In this document: piece after piece, positions 32,326 to 40,194 of the stretch
How the letters are laid out: each line of letters starts with the position of its first letter
How positions within the stretch are numbered: position 1 is the first letter of the stretch
Source: Candidatus Methanosuratincola sp.
Lineage (GTDB): Archaea; Thermoproteota; Methanomethylicia; Methanomethylicales; Methanomethylicaceae
Direction of reading: 5' to 3'
Assembly: GCA_014361455.1 (NCBI GenBank)
Contig: JACIVP010000011.1
Span: forward strand, 1-40,194
DNA: 40,194 bases
The notes under the pieces: model-generated
Told to the model about the DNA's origin: nothing
Database searches by the model: none
What the model saw: the letters and a program-made list of their open reading frames with translations, nothing else
Made by a program: the position numbers and the translations under genes

Positions 32326-33155
32326 ACAAGGACACCGCCTGTCTTCAATAGTAGTACAAAGCCGAAGAAGGCAAGGACAACTGCCAGCACCCTCCTCAGC
32401 ACAACTGACCTGGACCTGGCGAGGAGCCTCGTCCCAATGTAGGCGCCAATCATTATCCCCAGCATGGTCGGCGCCGCAAGCTGTAGGTCCACCAGCCCGT
32501 TCTGGAAGTAAACCACCGCGCTCGCAGCCGCTGTCACACCGACCATGAAATTACTCGTTGCAGCGGCAGCCTTTATCGGGATCTTCATCACAATATTCAT
32601 TATCGGCACTTTTATCACACCTCCGCCTATCCCGACTATCCCAGAGACCGCCCCGGCGATTAGGCTCGCTGCCGCGCCGAGCTTCAGGTTTTTGATGCTG
32701 TATTTCACTGTTGCGCAAGACTGCTCGTCATAGAACTCGCCATGCAAGGGGGAGCTGCCCGAACACTCAGCACCCTCCCCCTCTTCCTTCCTCTCCCTGA
32801 ACATTGTAATGGATGTGTAGAATAAGACGCACCCCAACAGGACCTGGATCGCAGAGACTGGGAGCGAAAGGGCGAGGAATGCGCCTGCCACGGCCCCCGT
32901 CACTGTGAATGTTTCGAGGACCATTGCCAGTTTGAGGTTGGTCATCCGATCCTTTATGTAGACGCTCCCCCCCATGCTGGAGCTTGCTATCACTGCGATT
33001 AGGCTAAGCGCGACCGCCTGGTGGGCAGGGATGTTCAGTGCAAGGAGGAGGAATATTATCATCAGCACGCCCCCTCCGAGCCCAAGCATCGCGCCCAGGC
33101 TGCCGGCGAAGATGCCGAAGATGAAGATCGCCAGCGCTACCGGGTAGATTCCCAT
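32319..33155 (-). CDS. TauE/SafE family anion exporter
   Basis: A 278-residue membrane protein with about eight hydrophobic segments and the duplicated TauE/SafE pattern. The first half has FAGSLGAMLGLGGGVLMI and the second IAGAVSGIVGIGGGVIKVPI, each ending in a glycine-rich loop. The family exports sulfite, sulfonates or organic acids; the substrate here is unknown. A charged loop (about 115-140) with Glu/Gly/Cys separates the halves. ATG at 33155. It is coupled to the DUF1634 gene and divergent from ilvD with an 85-base gap. Confidence 0.88.
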   Translation of the reverse strand: MGIYPVALAIFIFGIFAGSLGAMLGLGGGVLMIIFLLLALNIPAHQAVALSLIAVIASSSMGGSVYIKDRMTNLKLAMVLETFTVTGAVAGAFLALSLPVSAIQVLLGCVLFYTSITMFRERKEEGEGAECSGSSPLHGEFYDEQSCATVKYSIKNLKLGAAASLIAGAVSGIVGIGGGVIKVPIMNIVMKIPIKAAAATSNFMVGVTAAASAVVYFQNGLVDLQLAAPTMLGIMIGAYIGTRLLARSRSVVLRRVLAVVLAFFGFVLLLKTGGVLVW

Positions 33156-33196
33156 CTCAAAGCCCTGCCGCCGTTTGCTTATCCGCTACGGTCAAA

Positions 33197-33208
33197 CTGT
33201 TATATATG
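33197..33208 (+). promoter_or_regulatory. TATA box of ilvD
   Basis: TGTTATATATG lies about 38 bases upstream of the ilvD ATG, in the short divergent region shared with the TauE gene. This predicts a short leader. Confidence 0.5.
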
Positions 33209-33240
33209 TCGACTCTTTTTAAATTGACTCTGTGGTATCC

Positions 33241-34890
33241 ATGCGCTCAGACGTCATTAAAAAAGGCGTGCAGAAGACCCCGCACAGAGCACTCTTTAAG
33301 GCTCTTGGCATGGTAGACGAGGAGTTGGATAGGCCGCTGATCGGGGTCGTAAACTCTTGGAATGAGATCATACCCGGTCACATCCACCTCAACAGGATCG
33401 CTGAGGCGGTCAAGGCAGGCGTCAGGATCGCTGGAGGGACGCCCCTTGAGTTCAATACCATTGGGATCTGCGACGGGATTGCGATGGGGCATGAAGGGAT
33501 GCGGAGCCCGCTGGTGAGCAGAGAGATTATAGCCGATTCCATAGAAGTGGTCGCGAACGCCTACTCATTCGATGGACTAGTCTTCATCTCCAGCTGCGAC
33601 AAGATAGAGCCCGGCATGCTGATGGCGTCGCTCAGGGTGGACGTACCTTCAATCTTTGTCACAGGCGGACCGATGCTCTGCGGATTCAGGAGGGGGCAAC
33701 GGCTCTCCCTTGAAAAGACATTCGAGAGCGTAGGCGCCTACCTGAACGGAAGGCTTAGCGATTCTGAACTGAAGGAGATAGAGGAATATTCGTGCCCAGG
33801 GGCAGGTTCATGCGCAGGGATGTATACGGCAAATACCTTCGCCTGCATCATTGAGGCAATGGGTCTATCGCTCCCCGGGAGCGGCACGATCCCTGCGGTC
33901 GACGCTAGGAGGGTCAGGCTGGCGAAATACGCCGGCATGAAGATCATGGAACTCCTGGAGAAGGGGATAACGCCGACAAGCATAGTCAATGAGAAGTCCT
34001 TCCAGAATGCGATAACAGCGGATGTCTCGATGGGCGGATCGACAAACACTGTCCTCCACCTGATGGCAGTGGCAAACGAGGCAGGCATAACCCTGCGGCT
34101 CGAGACCTTCGACGAGATCAGCAAGAGGACCCCCCAGCTGGTCAACATGCTGCCTGCAGGGGACGTCCCGATGGAGGACCTTGACAGGGCAGGCGGCATT
34201 ATGGCACTCATGAAACGGCTTTCTGAGCTCGGGCTGATTGATCAGGAGGCGTTGACCGTGACGGGAAAGAGTATAGGCGAGAGCATAAAGGATGCAGCCG
34301 TCATTGGCGATACGATAAAGCCGGTCACCAGCCCGATCAGGTCTACAGGAACGCTGGCGGTCCTGAGGGGCAATCTTGCCCCCGATGGCGCAGTGATAAA
34401 GACCGCCGGGCTGAAGCTGCCAAGGTTCGAAGGGGAGGCAGCAGTATTTGACTGTGAGGAGGACGGCATCAGGGCTGCCGCAGAGGGCAAGATTAGGGAA
34501 GGGAGCGTCATTGTGATCAGGTATGAAGGCCCCAAGGGCGGTCCAGGGATGAGGGAGATGCTCCAGATGACGTCGATGCTGGTGGGGATGGATCTCGGCG
34601 AGAAGGTGGCAATGATCACTGACGGGAGGTTCTCCGGCGCAACGCATGGGATGATGGTAGGGCACGTCTCGCCCGAGGCTGCAGAGGGGGGCCCGATAGC
34701 GGCAATCAGGGACGGCGACTTGGTTAGGATAGACTTGGAGAGGCGCCTGCTCGAGGCAGATCTGAGCGACGAGGAGATCAAGTCGAGGCTCTCGGAGTGG
34801 ACCCCGCCCCAGCCGAAGTACAGGAAGGGGGCTTTCTACAGGTACAGCAGGATGGTGACATCTGCATCCACCGGTGCTGTTCTCCGTTAA
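33241..34890 (+). CDS. ilvD: dihydroxyacid dehydratase
   Basis: A 549-residue IlvD, which dehydrates dihydroxy-isovalerate or dihydroxy-methylvalerate in valine, isoleucine and leucine synthesis; archaeal forms may also act on sugar acids. Iron-sulfur ligands lie in ISSCDKIEPGM (about residue 118) and CPGAGSCAGMYTANTFAC (about 186-203). Other landmarks are GICDGIAMGHEGMR, MGGSTNTVLHL, KGGPGMREM and DGRFSGATHG. Length matches the family. The ATG at 33241 is preferred because a TATA box 38 bases upstream gives a very short leader; the in-frame GTG at 33232 is possible. No other ilv or leu genes are near. Confidence 0.95.
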   Translation: MRSDVIKKGVQKTPHRALFKALGMVDEELDRPLIGVVNSWNEIIPGHIHLNRIAEAVKAGVRIAGGTPLEFNTIGICDGIAMGHEGMRSPLVSREIIADSIEVVANAYSFDGLVFISSCDKIEPGMLMASLRVDVPSIFVTGGPMLCGFRRGQRLSLEKTFESVGAYLNGRLSDSELKEIEEYSCPGAGSCAGMYTANTFACIIEAMGLSLPGSGTIPAVDARRVRLAKYAGMKIMELLEKGITPTSIVNEKSFQNAITADVSMGGSTNTVLHLMAVANEAGITLRLETFDEISKRTPQLVNMLPAGDVPMEDLDRAGGIMALMKRLSELGLIDQEALTVTGKSIGESIKDAAVIGDTIKPVTSPIRSTGTLAVLRGNLAPDGAVIKTAGLKLPRFEGEAAVFDCEEDGIRAAAEGKIREGSVIVIRYEGPKGGPGMREMLQMTSMLVGMDLGEKVAMITDGRFSGATHGMMVGHVSPEAAEGGPIAAIRDGDLVRIDLERRLLEADLSDEEIKSRLSEWTPPQPKYRKGAFYRYSRMVTSASTGAVLR

Positions 34891-35619
34891 CCTATTAACT
34901 TTTATTGCTTTAGACAAGTTTGCTTTTTATTAGAGTAAGACAATGAGTAATAAAAGGAACTGTTTTGGATCCGCCATAGCAATTTACGACACGGTTGTTC
35001 TAAGATAGCCAACGAGTCTTTTGAAGAGACGATAGACTATCGAATTGAGATAAGTAACTATCCTGAGTGGCTGGTTATTATAAACATCCATGGTTATTGC
35101 CGTTCATCCCCGCCGGGGGGTTATCCATTAGAAAGCGCTGCACCATGGATATACAAAGTAAGGCTGGCGCTCCAGTAAATATGGCTATACAGTAAATAAT
35201 TGCAAAGTAAGTCACGCATCTTTTATTTTAATTTACTTTATCATGATGAACTTGACTTTTTCCAAAATCCACAAAGCACTACGCTAATATTTTTGATACA
35301 TAGCCAGAGCGCATTTGAGGAGGGCCTTCGGAAGCGAGACCCGTTTATTCAACTTGAACCAAAAGTCACACGTATGACATCCAAGGGTCACATAGACCGA
35401 GCTGTGCGGGGGGGTACAGCAGCCTCTAAAATCAGTAACTTCTAGTACGACGCGCCCATTGGATGATCCTTGATTGAGTATCCTGAGTACGAGGAACTTT
35501 GATAATGAATGAAGATAAAATTTTCAACTCTTACCCGAAGAGTACAACATCTTTTTGTTAAATATAATAAAAAAAGACGTTTTTTGTTGATTCGCCAGAC
35601 GTACTTATCATTTTGACCT
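34891..35619. other. gene-poor gap, possible remnants
   Basis: About 730 bases with no convincing gene. A 74-codon open frame (34954-35178) lacks a start codon and a recognisable family. Short motifs recur (CAAAGTAAG twice near 35150-35210, TATCCTGAGT twice near 35060 and 35478) without clear order. Base composition is mixed, suggesting eroded sequence between ilvD and the end of the methyltransferase operon. Confidence 0.45.
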
Positions 35620-36855
35620 TCATATTTTTTGAGCTGACATTGGTTTCGGTTCACCTTTTGATCTCATGATCATTACACAGCCTATGATGCCTAAAATGCA
35701 AACAATTGATGCAGTCCACCATCCAAAATTCCATTGTGGGTAAAGGATGACGCCTATAATGAGGGGCGCAAGCGGCTTCGGCAGGCTCCCTATTCCGCAG
35801 CCAAAAGTGCTTCCAGCTGCCTGAAGTTCTTTTGGATATATGTCAAAAGGAAGTGCCCAGTATGCCCCTTGAGCAGCAGCATTGAAGAACATCACTAAAA
35901 ACATTATCCCAGTAAAGGCTGTGAAGTTAACTGGGGATAGAATGGGAATGAAAACTGAGCCTATCATGGATGCAACAAGTACTATTAAGAGAGCGAAAGC
36001 CCTCCCCCTAGCGGGGGCCTCCGATTTTTTGGCATATCTATCTGCAAGTAAACCTCCTATTATAGCTCCAATCAAACATGCTGGCGTAAACCAAAAAGTT
36101 ATTTTTCCTACATCAGTTGTAGAGTATCCTAAAAAATTACCATAATTCGCAGCGACACCAGACATGCCGAAGTAGAGATACATATTAGCCACAATGATGA
36201 GTGCTAATCCCCATGATTCAGGCATCTTTATGAGCAATTTATAATTTGGCTTTGTTTTCTCTTTTTTCACATCAGAAGCGGGTGTTGCTGGAGGTTGAAC
36301 CGTGGCTTCCCATATTACTAAGAATACAAAAGGCAGAATAGAGAGTATATAAAAACAGGCAGCATAACCCATTGTTGGAATAACCATTCCAGCTATAATT
36401 CCTCCAATACCACTACCTGCAATGGATCCTCCTAGAAAGATTGCAGCTGCCAGACCTTTATACTTAGGTGATATTCGTCCCATAAATGACATCATAAAAG
36501 CAGACCATGTTATCAGAGACCAACCTTGGATAAATCTAAGTATCCACATCACTTCGATACTGTTGGCACTAGGTATCAATAATTGAGGGATAATCAGCAA
36601 CATAAATCCGAGAAGAACCGTTTTTTTAGTGCCTATGAAATCGACGATCATCCCTCCGACGATCAATGAAAGCGCAAGACCCAAGAGAAAAATACTAGTC
36701 CCCAATGATACAAGAGATTGTTGTGTGTTCAAAGCCAAAGCCAAAGCGGGAACGGCTACGGAGTATGCAGTGACGCTGGCATAAATGCTTAAGCAGGTTA
36801 AGAAAGATATAATTAGGATATACCATCCATATTTTGATGATTGTTGATTGGCCAT
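35620..36855 (-). CDS. MFS transporter
   Basis: A 411-residue major facilitator with twelve hydrophobic segments. The MFS motif A appears as GMIVDFIGTKKTV (about residues 68-80) between helices 2 and 3, with a degenerate repeat GGLLADRYAKKSE after helix 8. A central loop of about 25 charged residues (VKKEKTKPNYK) separates the halves. It is the last gene of a minus-strand unit, 15 bases after the UroD-type methyltransferase. It may therefore import the methylated substrate; this is inferred from position. It uses more A/T-rich codons than the genes at 24-34 kb, as does the whole operon. Confidence 0.85.
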   Translation of the reverse strand: MANQQSSKYGWYILIISFLTCLSIYASVTAYSVAVPALALALNTQQSLVSLGTSIFLLGLALSLIVGGMIVDFIGTKKTVLLGFMLLIIPQLLIPSANSIEVMWILRFIQGWSLITWSAFMMSFMGRISPKYKGLAAAIFLGGSIAGSGIGGIIAGMVIPTMGYAACFYILSILPFVFLVIWEATVQPPATPASDVKKEKTKPNYKLLIKMPESWGLALIIVANMYLYFGMSGVAANYGNFLGYSTTDVGKITFWFTPACLIGAIIGGLLADRYAKKSEAPARGRAFALLIVLVASMIGSVFIPILSPVNFTAFTGIMFLVMFFNAAAQGAYWALPFDIYPKELQAAGSTFGCGIGSLPKPLAPLIIGVILYPQWNFGWWTASIVCILGIIGCVMIMRSKGEPKPMSAQKI

Positions 36856-36870
36856 ATAGATCCCTTAAAT

Positions 36871-37968
36871 TTATCCATCGAGGTGGAGTGGATAAACACC
36901 ATATCTATGAGTCGCGTCTACCATTGCCTTGACATGCGGTATCGGTGTTTTTCTATGCAAAGAGCATGATGCCATTACAATGTATCCACCGCCAGATGCA
37001 CACTCTTTTAGACGGAGTTTCACTTCATCCTCGATCCTCGATACGGGCCCTGGCAGTATTGCTGTTGCTATATCCACGCCCCCAAGGATGCACACCCTAC
37101 TTCCCCACTTCTCTTTTGCGAGTTTAAAGTCGTTTTTTTCTGCAAACTGAAAACCTGCTATGCCTGTTGCAATGGACTCATCCACTAGTTGCGAATTCCT
37201 CGGATCTGTAAAAATGCCGTGTGGATGGAAAACTACAGGATAGCCAAGCTTTTTAGCATGCTCTACAATCGTTGTAATGTTTGGTAGGCTATATTTACGC
37301 ATAAGTTCTGGTGTCAATATTTCTGTCCCATCATTTGAGGATGCAAGAAAAACTGCCCAGTTTGCTCCTCCTTCAATACAGTCTTTGATGAAACCTTTGA
37401 TGTTGGTAGTTGCAAGATCGATAATTTTTTTTGCAATATCAGGATGAATCATCATATCAAATACGAGTTTCTCAGTGCCTCTCATCATGGAAGCTTCTGT
37501 AACTGGACCCTCTATGTTTACAGCAATACCGACCCTATTGCCTATTTCTTTGCTAACAATCTCGTATGACTTTAACACACCAGGATACCGCCCATCCTTA
37601 CGAAAGTCTAGTGGGCTCATTTCATCTATTTTTTCTGGTCTTTCACCAAAGGCAGGTACCTTTACCATCGGAATGCCCTGTTCTGGAAAATCTGTTATAC
37701 CTCCGTATGCATCGCTAGATAGTCCTAGATCCCATATACTTCCTACACATACATCATGCCCTAACTCTTTCTGGGCAGCTATTACGGCTCTTGCAGATTT
37801 CTCACCATTATATGCACCGTTTGGCCCTCCTCTACAAACTTCTGGTGTAGTATAATTGACTACATCTAGCGGGAATGTCAGATCCCTAGAAAAAACAGGC
37901 ACTACATCAGGCACTCCTCGATTTAATGCCACCCTCGCTCTTTCCAAAGATGTCATTTTCTCAATCAT
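36871..37968 (-). CDS. UroD-family (MtaA/MtbA/MtoB-like) methyltransferase
   Basis: A 365-residue uroporphyrinogen-decarboxylase-fold protein of the group that moves methyl groups to or from corrinoid proteins. The beta-barrel strands are clear (RVGIAVNIEGPVTEASMM, GANWAVFLASSNDGTEIL, VCILGGVDIATAILPGP). In MtaA/MtbA, zinc is held by HxC and a later Cys. Here the first motif reads VFHPHGIF (His-x-His, about residue 246) and a later Cys is in MASCSLH (about 337). The metal site, if present, differs. It overlaps the corrinoid gene by eight bases, making a methyltransferase-corrinoid pair. The substrate could be a methylamine, methoxyaromatic or other methylated compound; no substrate-specific MtxB is seen. 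Confidence 0.78.
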   Translation of the reverse strand: MIEKMTSLERARVALNRGVPDVVPVFSRDLTFPLDVVNYTTPEVCRGGPNGAYNGEKSARAVIAAQKELGHDVCVGSIWDLGLSSDAYGGITDFPEQGIPMVKVPAFGERPEKIDEMSPLDFRKDGRYPGVLKSYEIVSKEIGNRVGIAVNIEGPVTEASMMRGTEKLVFDMMIHPDIAKKIIDLATTNIKGFIKDCIEGGANWAVFLASSNDGTEILTPELMRKYSLPNITTIVEHAKKLGYPVVFHPHGIFTDPRNSQLVDESIATGIAGFQFAEKNDFKLAKEKWGSRVCILGGVDIATAILPGPVSRIEDEVKLRLKECASGGGYIVMASCSLHRKTPIPHVKAMVDATHRYGVYPLHLDG

Positions 37969-38635
37969 TAACCAACACCCCTATTCCCATTAACTTAGAG
38001 GCGACTTGGACGGCTTTTTGGGCAGACTCTCCATATGCATCTGCGCCAATTTTTTCTGCATACTCTTGCGTGATTGGGGACCCTCCTATCATCGTTTTTA
38101 TTTTGCCTTTCATACCCTTCTCTTCCAACAATTTGACCACTTTTTCCATCCCCCCCATTGTAGTTGTCATTAGGGCAGACATACCGATTATATTGGCATT
38201 CTTTTCAATTGCAGTATCAACGAATTGCTCAATCCTAACATCCTTTCCTAGATCATAGACTTCAAAACCAGCCGCACCCAACAGAGTTGCAACTAGCTTT
38301 TTACCAATATCATGAATGTCCCCTTCTACAACGCCAATGACAATCTTGCCTTTTACAGATGTTGCTGAAATACTTTTTTTCAAGTCTGGCTCGATAATTT
38401 CTAAAGCTTTCGTGAATACTTCTGCGGATACTAAAACTTGAGGCAGGTAATAATCCCCTTCGGCATATTTTTCACCAACGATTGCCATAGCATAACTCAT
38501 ACTATCCAATATCTTTTGAGCCGAATGACCCTGTTTTAATGCATCGCTAATCAATGTTTGGTAATTTTCCATATCCCCATTAACCACAGCATCTTTTATT
38601 TTTTCGAGGACACTTTGCATGAAATGTTGCCCCAT
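37961..38635 (-). CDS. methyltransferase corrinoid protein (MtbC/MtoC-like)
   Basis: A 224-residue corrinoid carrier. The N-terminal four-helix cap (about residues 5-90) includes GDYYLPQVLVSAEVF. The B12-binding domain carries the DxHxxG motif, EGDIHDIGKKLVATLLGAAG (about 104-123), whose His is the lower cobalt ligand, followed by IGMSALMTTTMGGM and MIGGSPITQEYAEKIGAD. It shuttles methyl groups between a substrate methyltransferase and an acceptor (CoM or tetrahydropterin). It is the first gene of the operon with the UroD-type protein and the MFS transporter. The ATG at 38635 follows GAGGGG; an ATG at 38620 is possible. Confidence 0.9.
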   Translation of the reverse strand: MGQHFMQSVLEKIKDAVVNGDMENYQTLISDALKQGHSAQKILDSMSYAMAIVGEKYAEGDYYLPQVLVSAEVFTKALEIIEPDLKKSISATSVKGKIVIGVVEGDIHDIGKKLVATLLGAAGFEVYDLGKDVRIEQFVDTAIEKNANIIGMSALMTTTMGGMEKVVKLLEEKGMKGKIKTMIGGSPITQEYAEKIGADAYGESAQKAVQVASKLMGIGVLVND

Positions 38636-38686
38636 TTATATAGCCCCTCTACATATTAATTTATTTCTGTGCTAATATAGGTTATG

Positions 38687-38704
38687 ATTACAATGTATTA
38701 CAAT
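38687..38704. repeat. helically phased direct repeat upstream of the corrinoid operon
   Basis: ATTACAAT occurs at 38687-38694 and again at 38697-38704, ten bases (one helical turn) apart, 52-69 bases upstream of the corrinoid gene start. A TATA-like CTATATTA lies between. The spacing suits a dimeric regulator binding on one DNA face. Confidence 0.4.
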
Positions 38705-38894
38705 ATAATATAAAAATTCATGAGATCTTCGATAAACCTCCCTTTAACACCTTCTCTCTCGATGGAAAAGCTTAAAGATCAAAAAGTACCATGGGTCATC
38801 ATGCCCTCCTTCGAGTATACCATGATGAATGCTTATTACAATGAGCATTTAAAGTTTGAAAACTGGCAGAAGCCGTCTCCTCATAATGGGAGAC

Positions 38895-39300
38895 ATTCCG
38901 ATCATAATTGCCGGCTTCTACAATGACACGACTACTAGGTAGAACCTCGAATATATCGGGACACTTACTTAATGAACTGCCAAGGCGGAAAGTCTAGGAC
39001 AATTGAATACCTTGACACCATAGGCATAACTGAGCGCTGACATGAAGGTCGGCAAGTTCTCAAGGGGCATGAGGCTGACTCTGGATATAGTCCAAGCCCT
39101 AATGAAGTCCTCCATCCTTCTAGATGAGCCCAAAATCGGCGGCGACCCCCAGAGCACCAAGTTTGGCGATGGCAATAATGACAATCATTTTCGAAATTCT
39201 CAACGAAAGGAAACGTCTCTTGAGGTCCAGTGCCCGTGTTGTTAACCTTCGTCTTCTATGCAGAGGGAAAGCCAGCCTGCAGAAGATCTGGCAACTTCGG
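38895..39300 (+). pseudogene. ABC transporter ATPase fragment, multiply frameshifted
   Basis: A decayed ABC-2-type ATPase. Pieces in different frames follow the normal order: GFYNDTTTR, a stop, then NLEYIG (the segment after the Q-loop); NELPRRKV; RTIEYLDTIGITER; then from the ATG at 39042 KVGKFSRGMRLTLDIVQALM (signature motif) with LLDEP and GGDPQST (Walker B and D-loop). Later scraps, for example SLEVQ and LLCRGKAS, match the H-loop region and the end. There are at least three frame changes and several stops, and the Walker A part is absent. Clearly not functional. Confidence 0.7.
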
Positions 39301-40194
39301 CTTCGCCCTAACTCCTATCAGGAAGGACTCTTCAGCAGCTTGGGGGTAAATACCAAGACGGTGCGTTCCCTCCTGAAGGATCCCCTGATGGCGAGGTGCA
39401 TGCTTGGCGTCATGAAGGACATTACCTGCTTCGGCTTGATGCATTCCCCTCTGAAACTTTACCAACAGATGCACCATCAATCGCCTCATACCTGTAGGCA
39501 GAGGAGGGAAGCGAACCGCCTAGATGTAGACAATGATGGTGGACTTTAGAGGCGTTCTGGCAAGTTCTAAAGCGCGGCGGATGGAGAGATGTAATAGTAT
39601 GCCAGGGGGACGACCAACTACTTCCTCCTCCTAGAAGGTTTCCTTCACCATATCCATCGCCAGATGCAATGCTATACCAAGAGATGACCTACTATTCCGT
39701 CTCGGCTTCGAGAGTTCCGGAGGATGATCTTAGCTCAGCAAATCCTTCCGGCTATAAGCTATTCCAGAAGTTTGGCGCAAAGGTAGCGGATATCATGAGG
39801 GCCATTGGGACAGAGTTCGGGGGCTGCTTCATTGGACTACTTATGCCGGGCTGGCCGCCCCTGGACTGATCCCATGCGTCCCTGCGCCATCGAGCTGGGA
39901 ACCTTCTCGAGGAGAGACTGGAATAGCTGAGTCAACAGCAATCAATTACGTACGGAGGCGGAGAAAACAAGTGAGCGTAGAGGATGCGCCTACAGAAGCG
40001 TGGGGATGATGGTACACCGCATTCACTGATTGGGGATTGGCTTGAGGCAGCCCTTCAAGTCCTTATGATTGTAGACAATCAGTAATCGTGCAACATTATG
40101 AAACTATGAAACGATTATATCCTGCAGCTCGACATTTATTAAATGGTGAAGAAGGTGTCCCAAGCCGACACAAAACTGGGGACCCTGCAGGATT
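39301..40194. other. decayed sequence at the right edge
   Basis: About 890 bases without an intact gene. Short open frames exist on both strands but none has a recognisable domain or a ribosome binding site. In view of the ATPase remnant just upstream it may be the rotted permease part of the same ABC operon, but I could not trace homology. Confidence 0.4.

Noticed and set aside
34954-35178. A 74-codon open frame between ilvD and the MFS gene
   Set aside because: No start codon, no ribosome binding site and no recognisable motif; kept only as possible remnant sequence.
35200-35445. An 81-codon open frame
   Set aside because: Odd composition, no ribosome binding site and no family resemblance.

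Overview
The window looks archaeal. It has TATA-like boxes close upstream of many genes, an Hjc-type Holliday junction resolvase, a PDCD5-like DNA-binding protein, the archaeal bifunctional fructose-1,6-bisphosphate aldolase/phosphatase, a DUF47/Pit phosphate system and frequent TTG/GTG starts. A 47-residue zinc-ribbon relative of the chromatin protein Cren7 points to the TACK side of the archaea. Methanogenesis marker protein 8 and a corrinoid/UroD-type methyltransferase pair suggest an anaerobe with methyl-group (C1) metabolism. The lineage (for example a Methanomethylicia-, Bathyarchaeia- or Korarchaeia-like organism) is inference only. No rRNA, tRNA or CRISPR array was seen.

Layout. 1-800: remains of two IS605-type TnpB genes. 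870-3130: AIM24-like protein, Nudix hydrolase, Hjc and PDCD5-like protein, all on the plus strand. 3160-10200: an HdrD-like iron-sulfur protein divergent from a grpE-dnaK-dnaJ chaperone cluster, followed by a LutA/LutB-like pair. 10250-16440: a frameshifted small gene, a DUF47 regulator facing its Pit transporter, an HTH protein, an HD hydrolase, MarC and an exported protein of unknown function. 16445-20390: the Cren7-like zinc ribbon, a DUF6951-like protein, an ACT-domain/phenylacetate-CoA ligase pair and a B12-binding radical SAM enzyme.

20425-22845 is a minus-strand block headed by a clear TPP riboswitch. It controls thiW, a P-loop ATPase that overlaps thiW, and perhaps two catalytic-domain-only tyrosine recombinases, one of which has lost most active-site residues. 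Upstream lies an extremely AT-rich tract, then a GC-richer island (about 23146-23482) packed with inverted repeats. This could be a structured non-coding RNA or a replication-origin-like element. A double winged-helix protein follows.

24650-34890 carries a V4R-domain protein, methanogenesis marker 8, a 59-codon gene that looks like a ribbon-helix-helix protein, a K+-independent-type membrane pyrophosphatase, a fumarate-reductase-like flavoprotein with a MoaD-like protein and FBP aldolase/phosphatase, a TauE/DUF1634 transporter pair and dihydroxyacid dehydratase. 35620-38635 is a minus-strand operon of corrinoid protein, UroD-family methyltransferase and MFS transporter. The right end (38.9-40.2 kb) is decayed sequence that includes an ABC-transporter ATPase pseudogene.

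The best candidates for something new are the 23.1-23.5 kb island, the zinc-ribbon Cren7-like protein and the riboswitch-thiW-P-loop-recombinase block.
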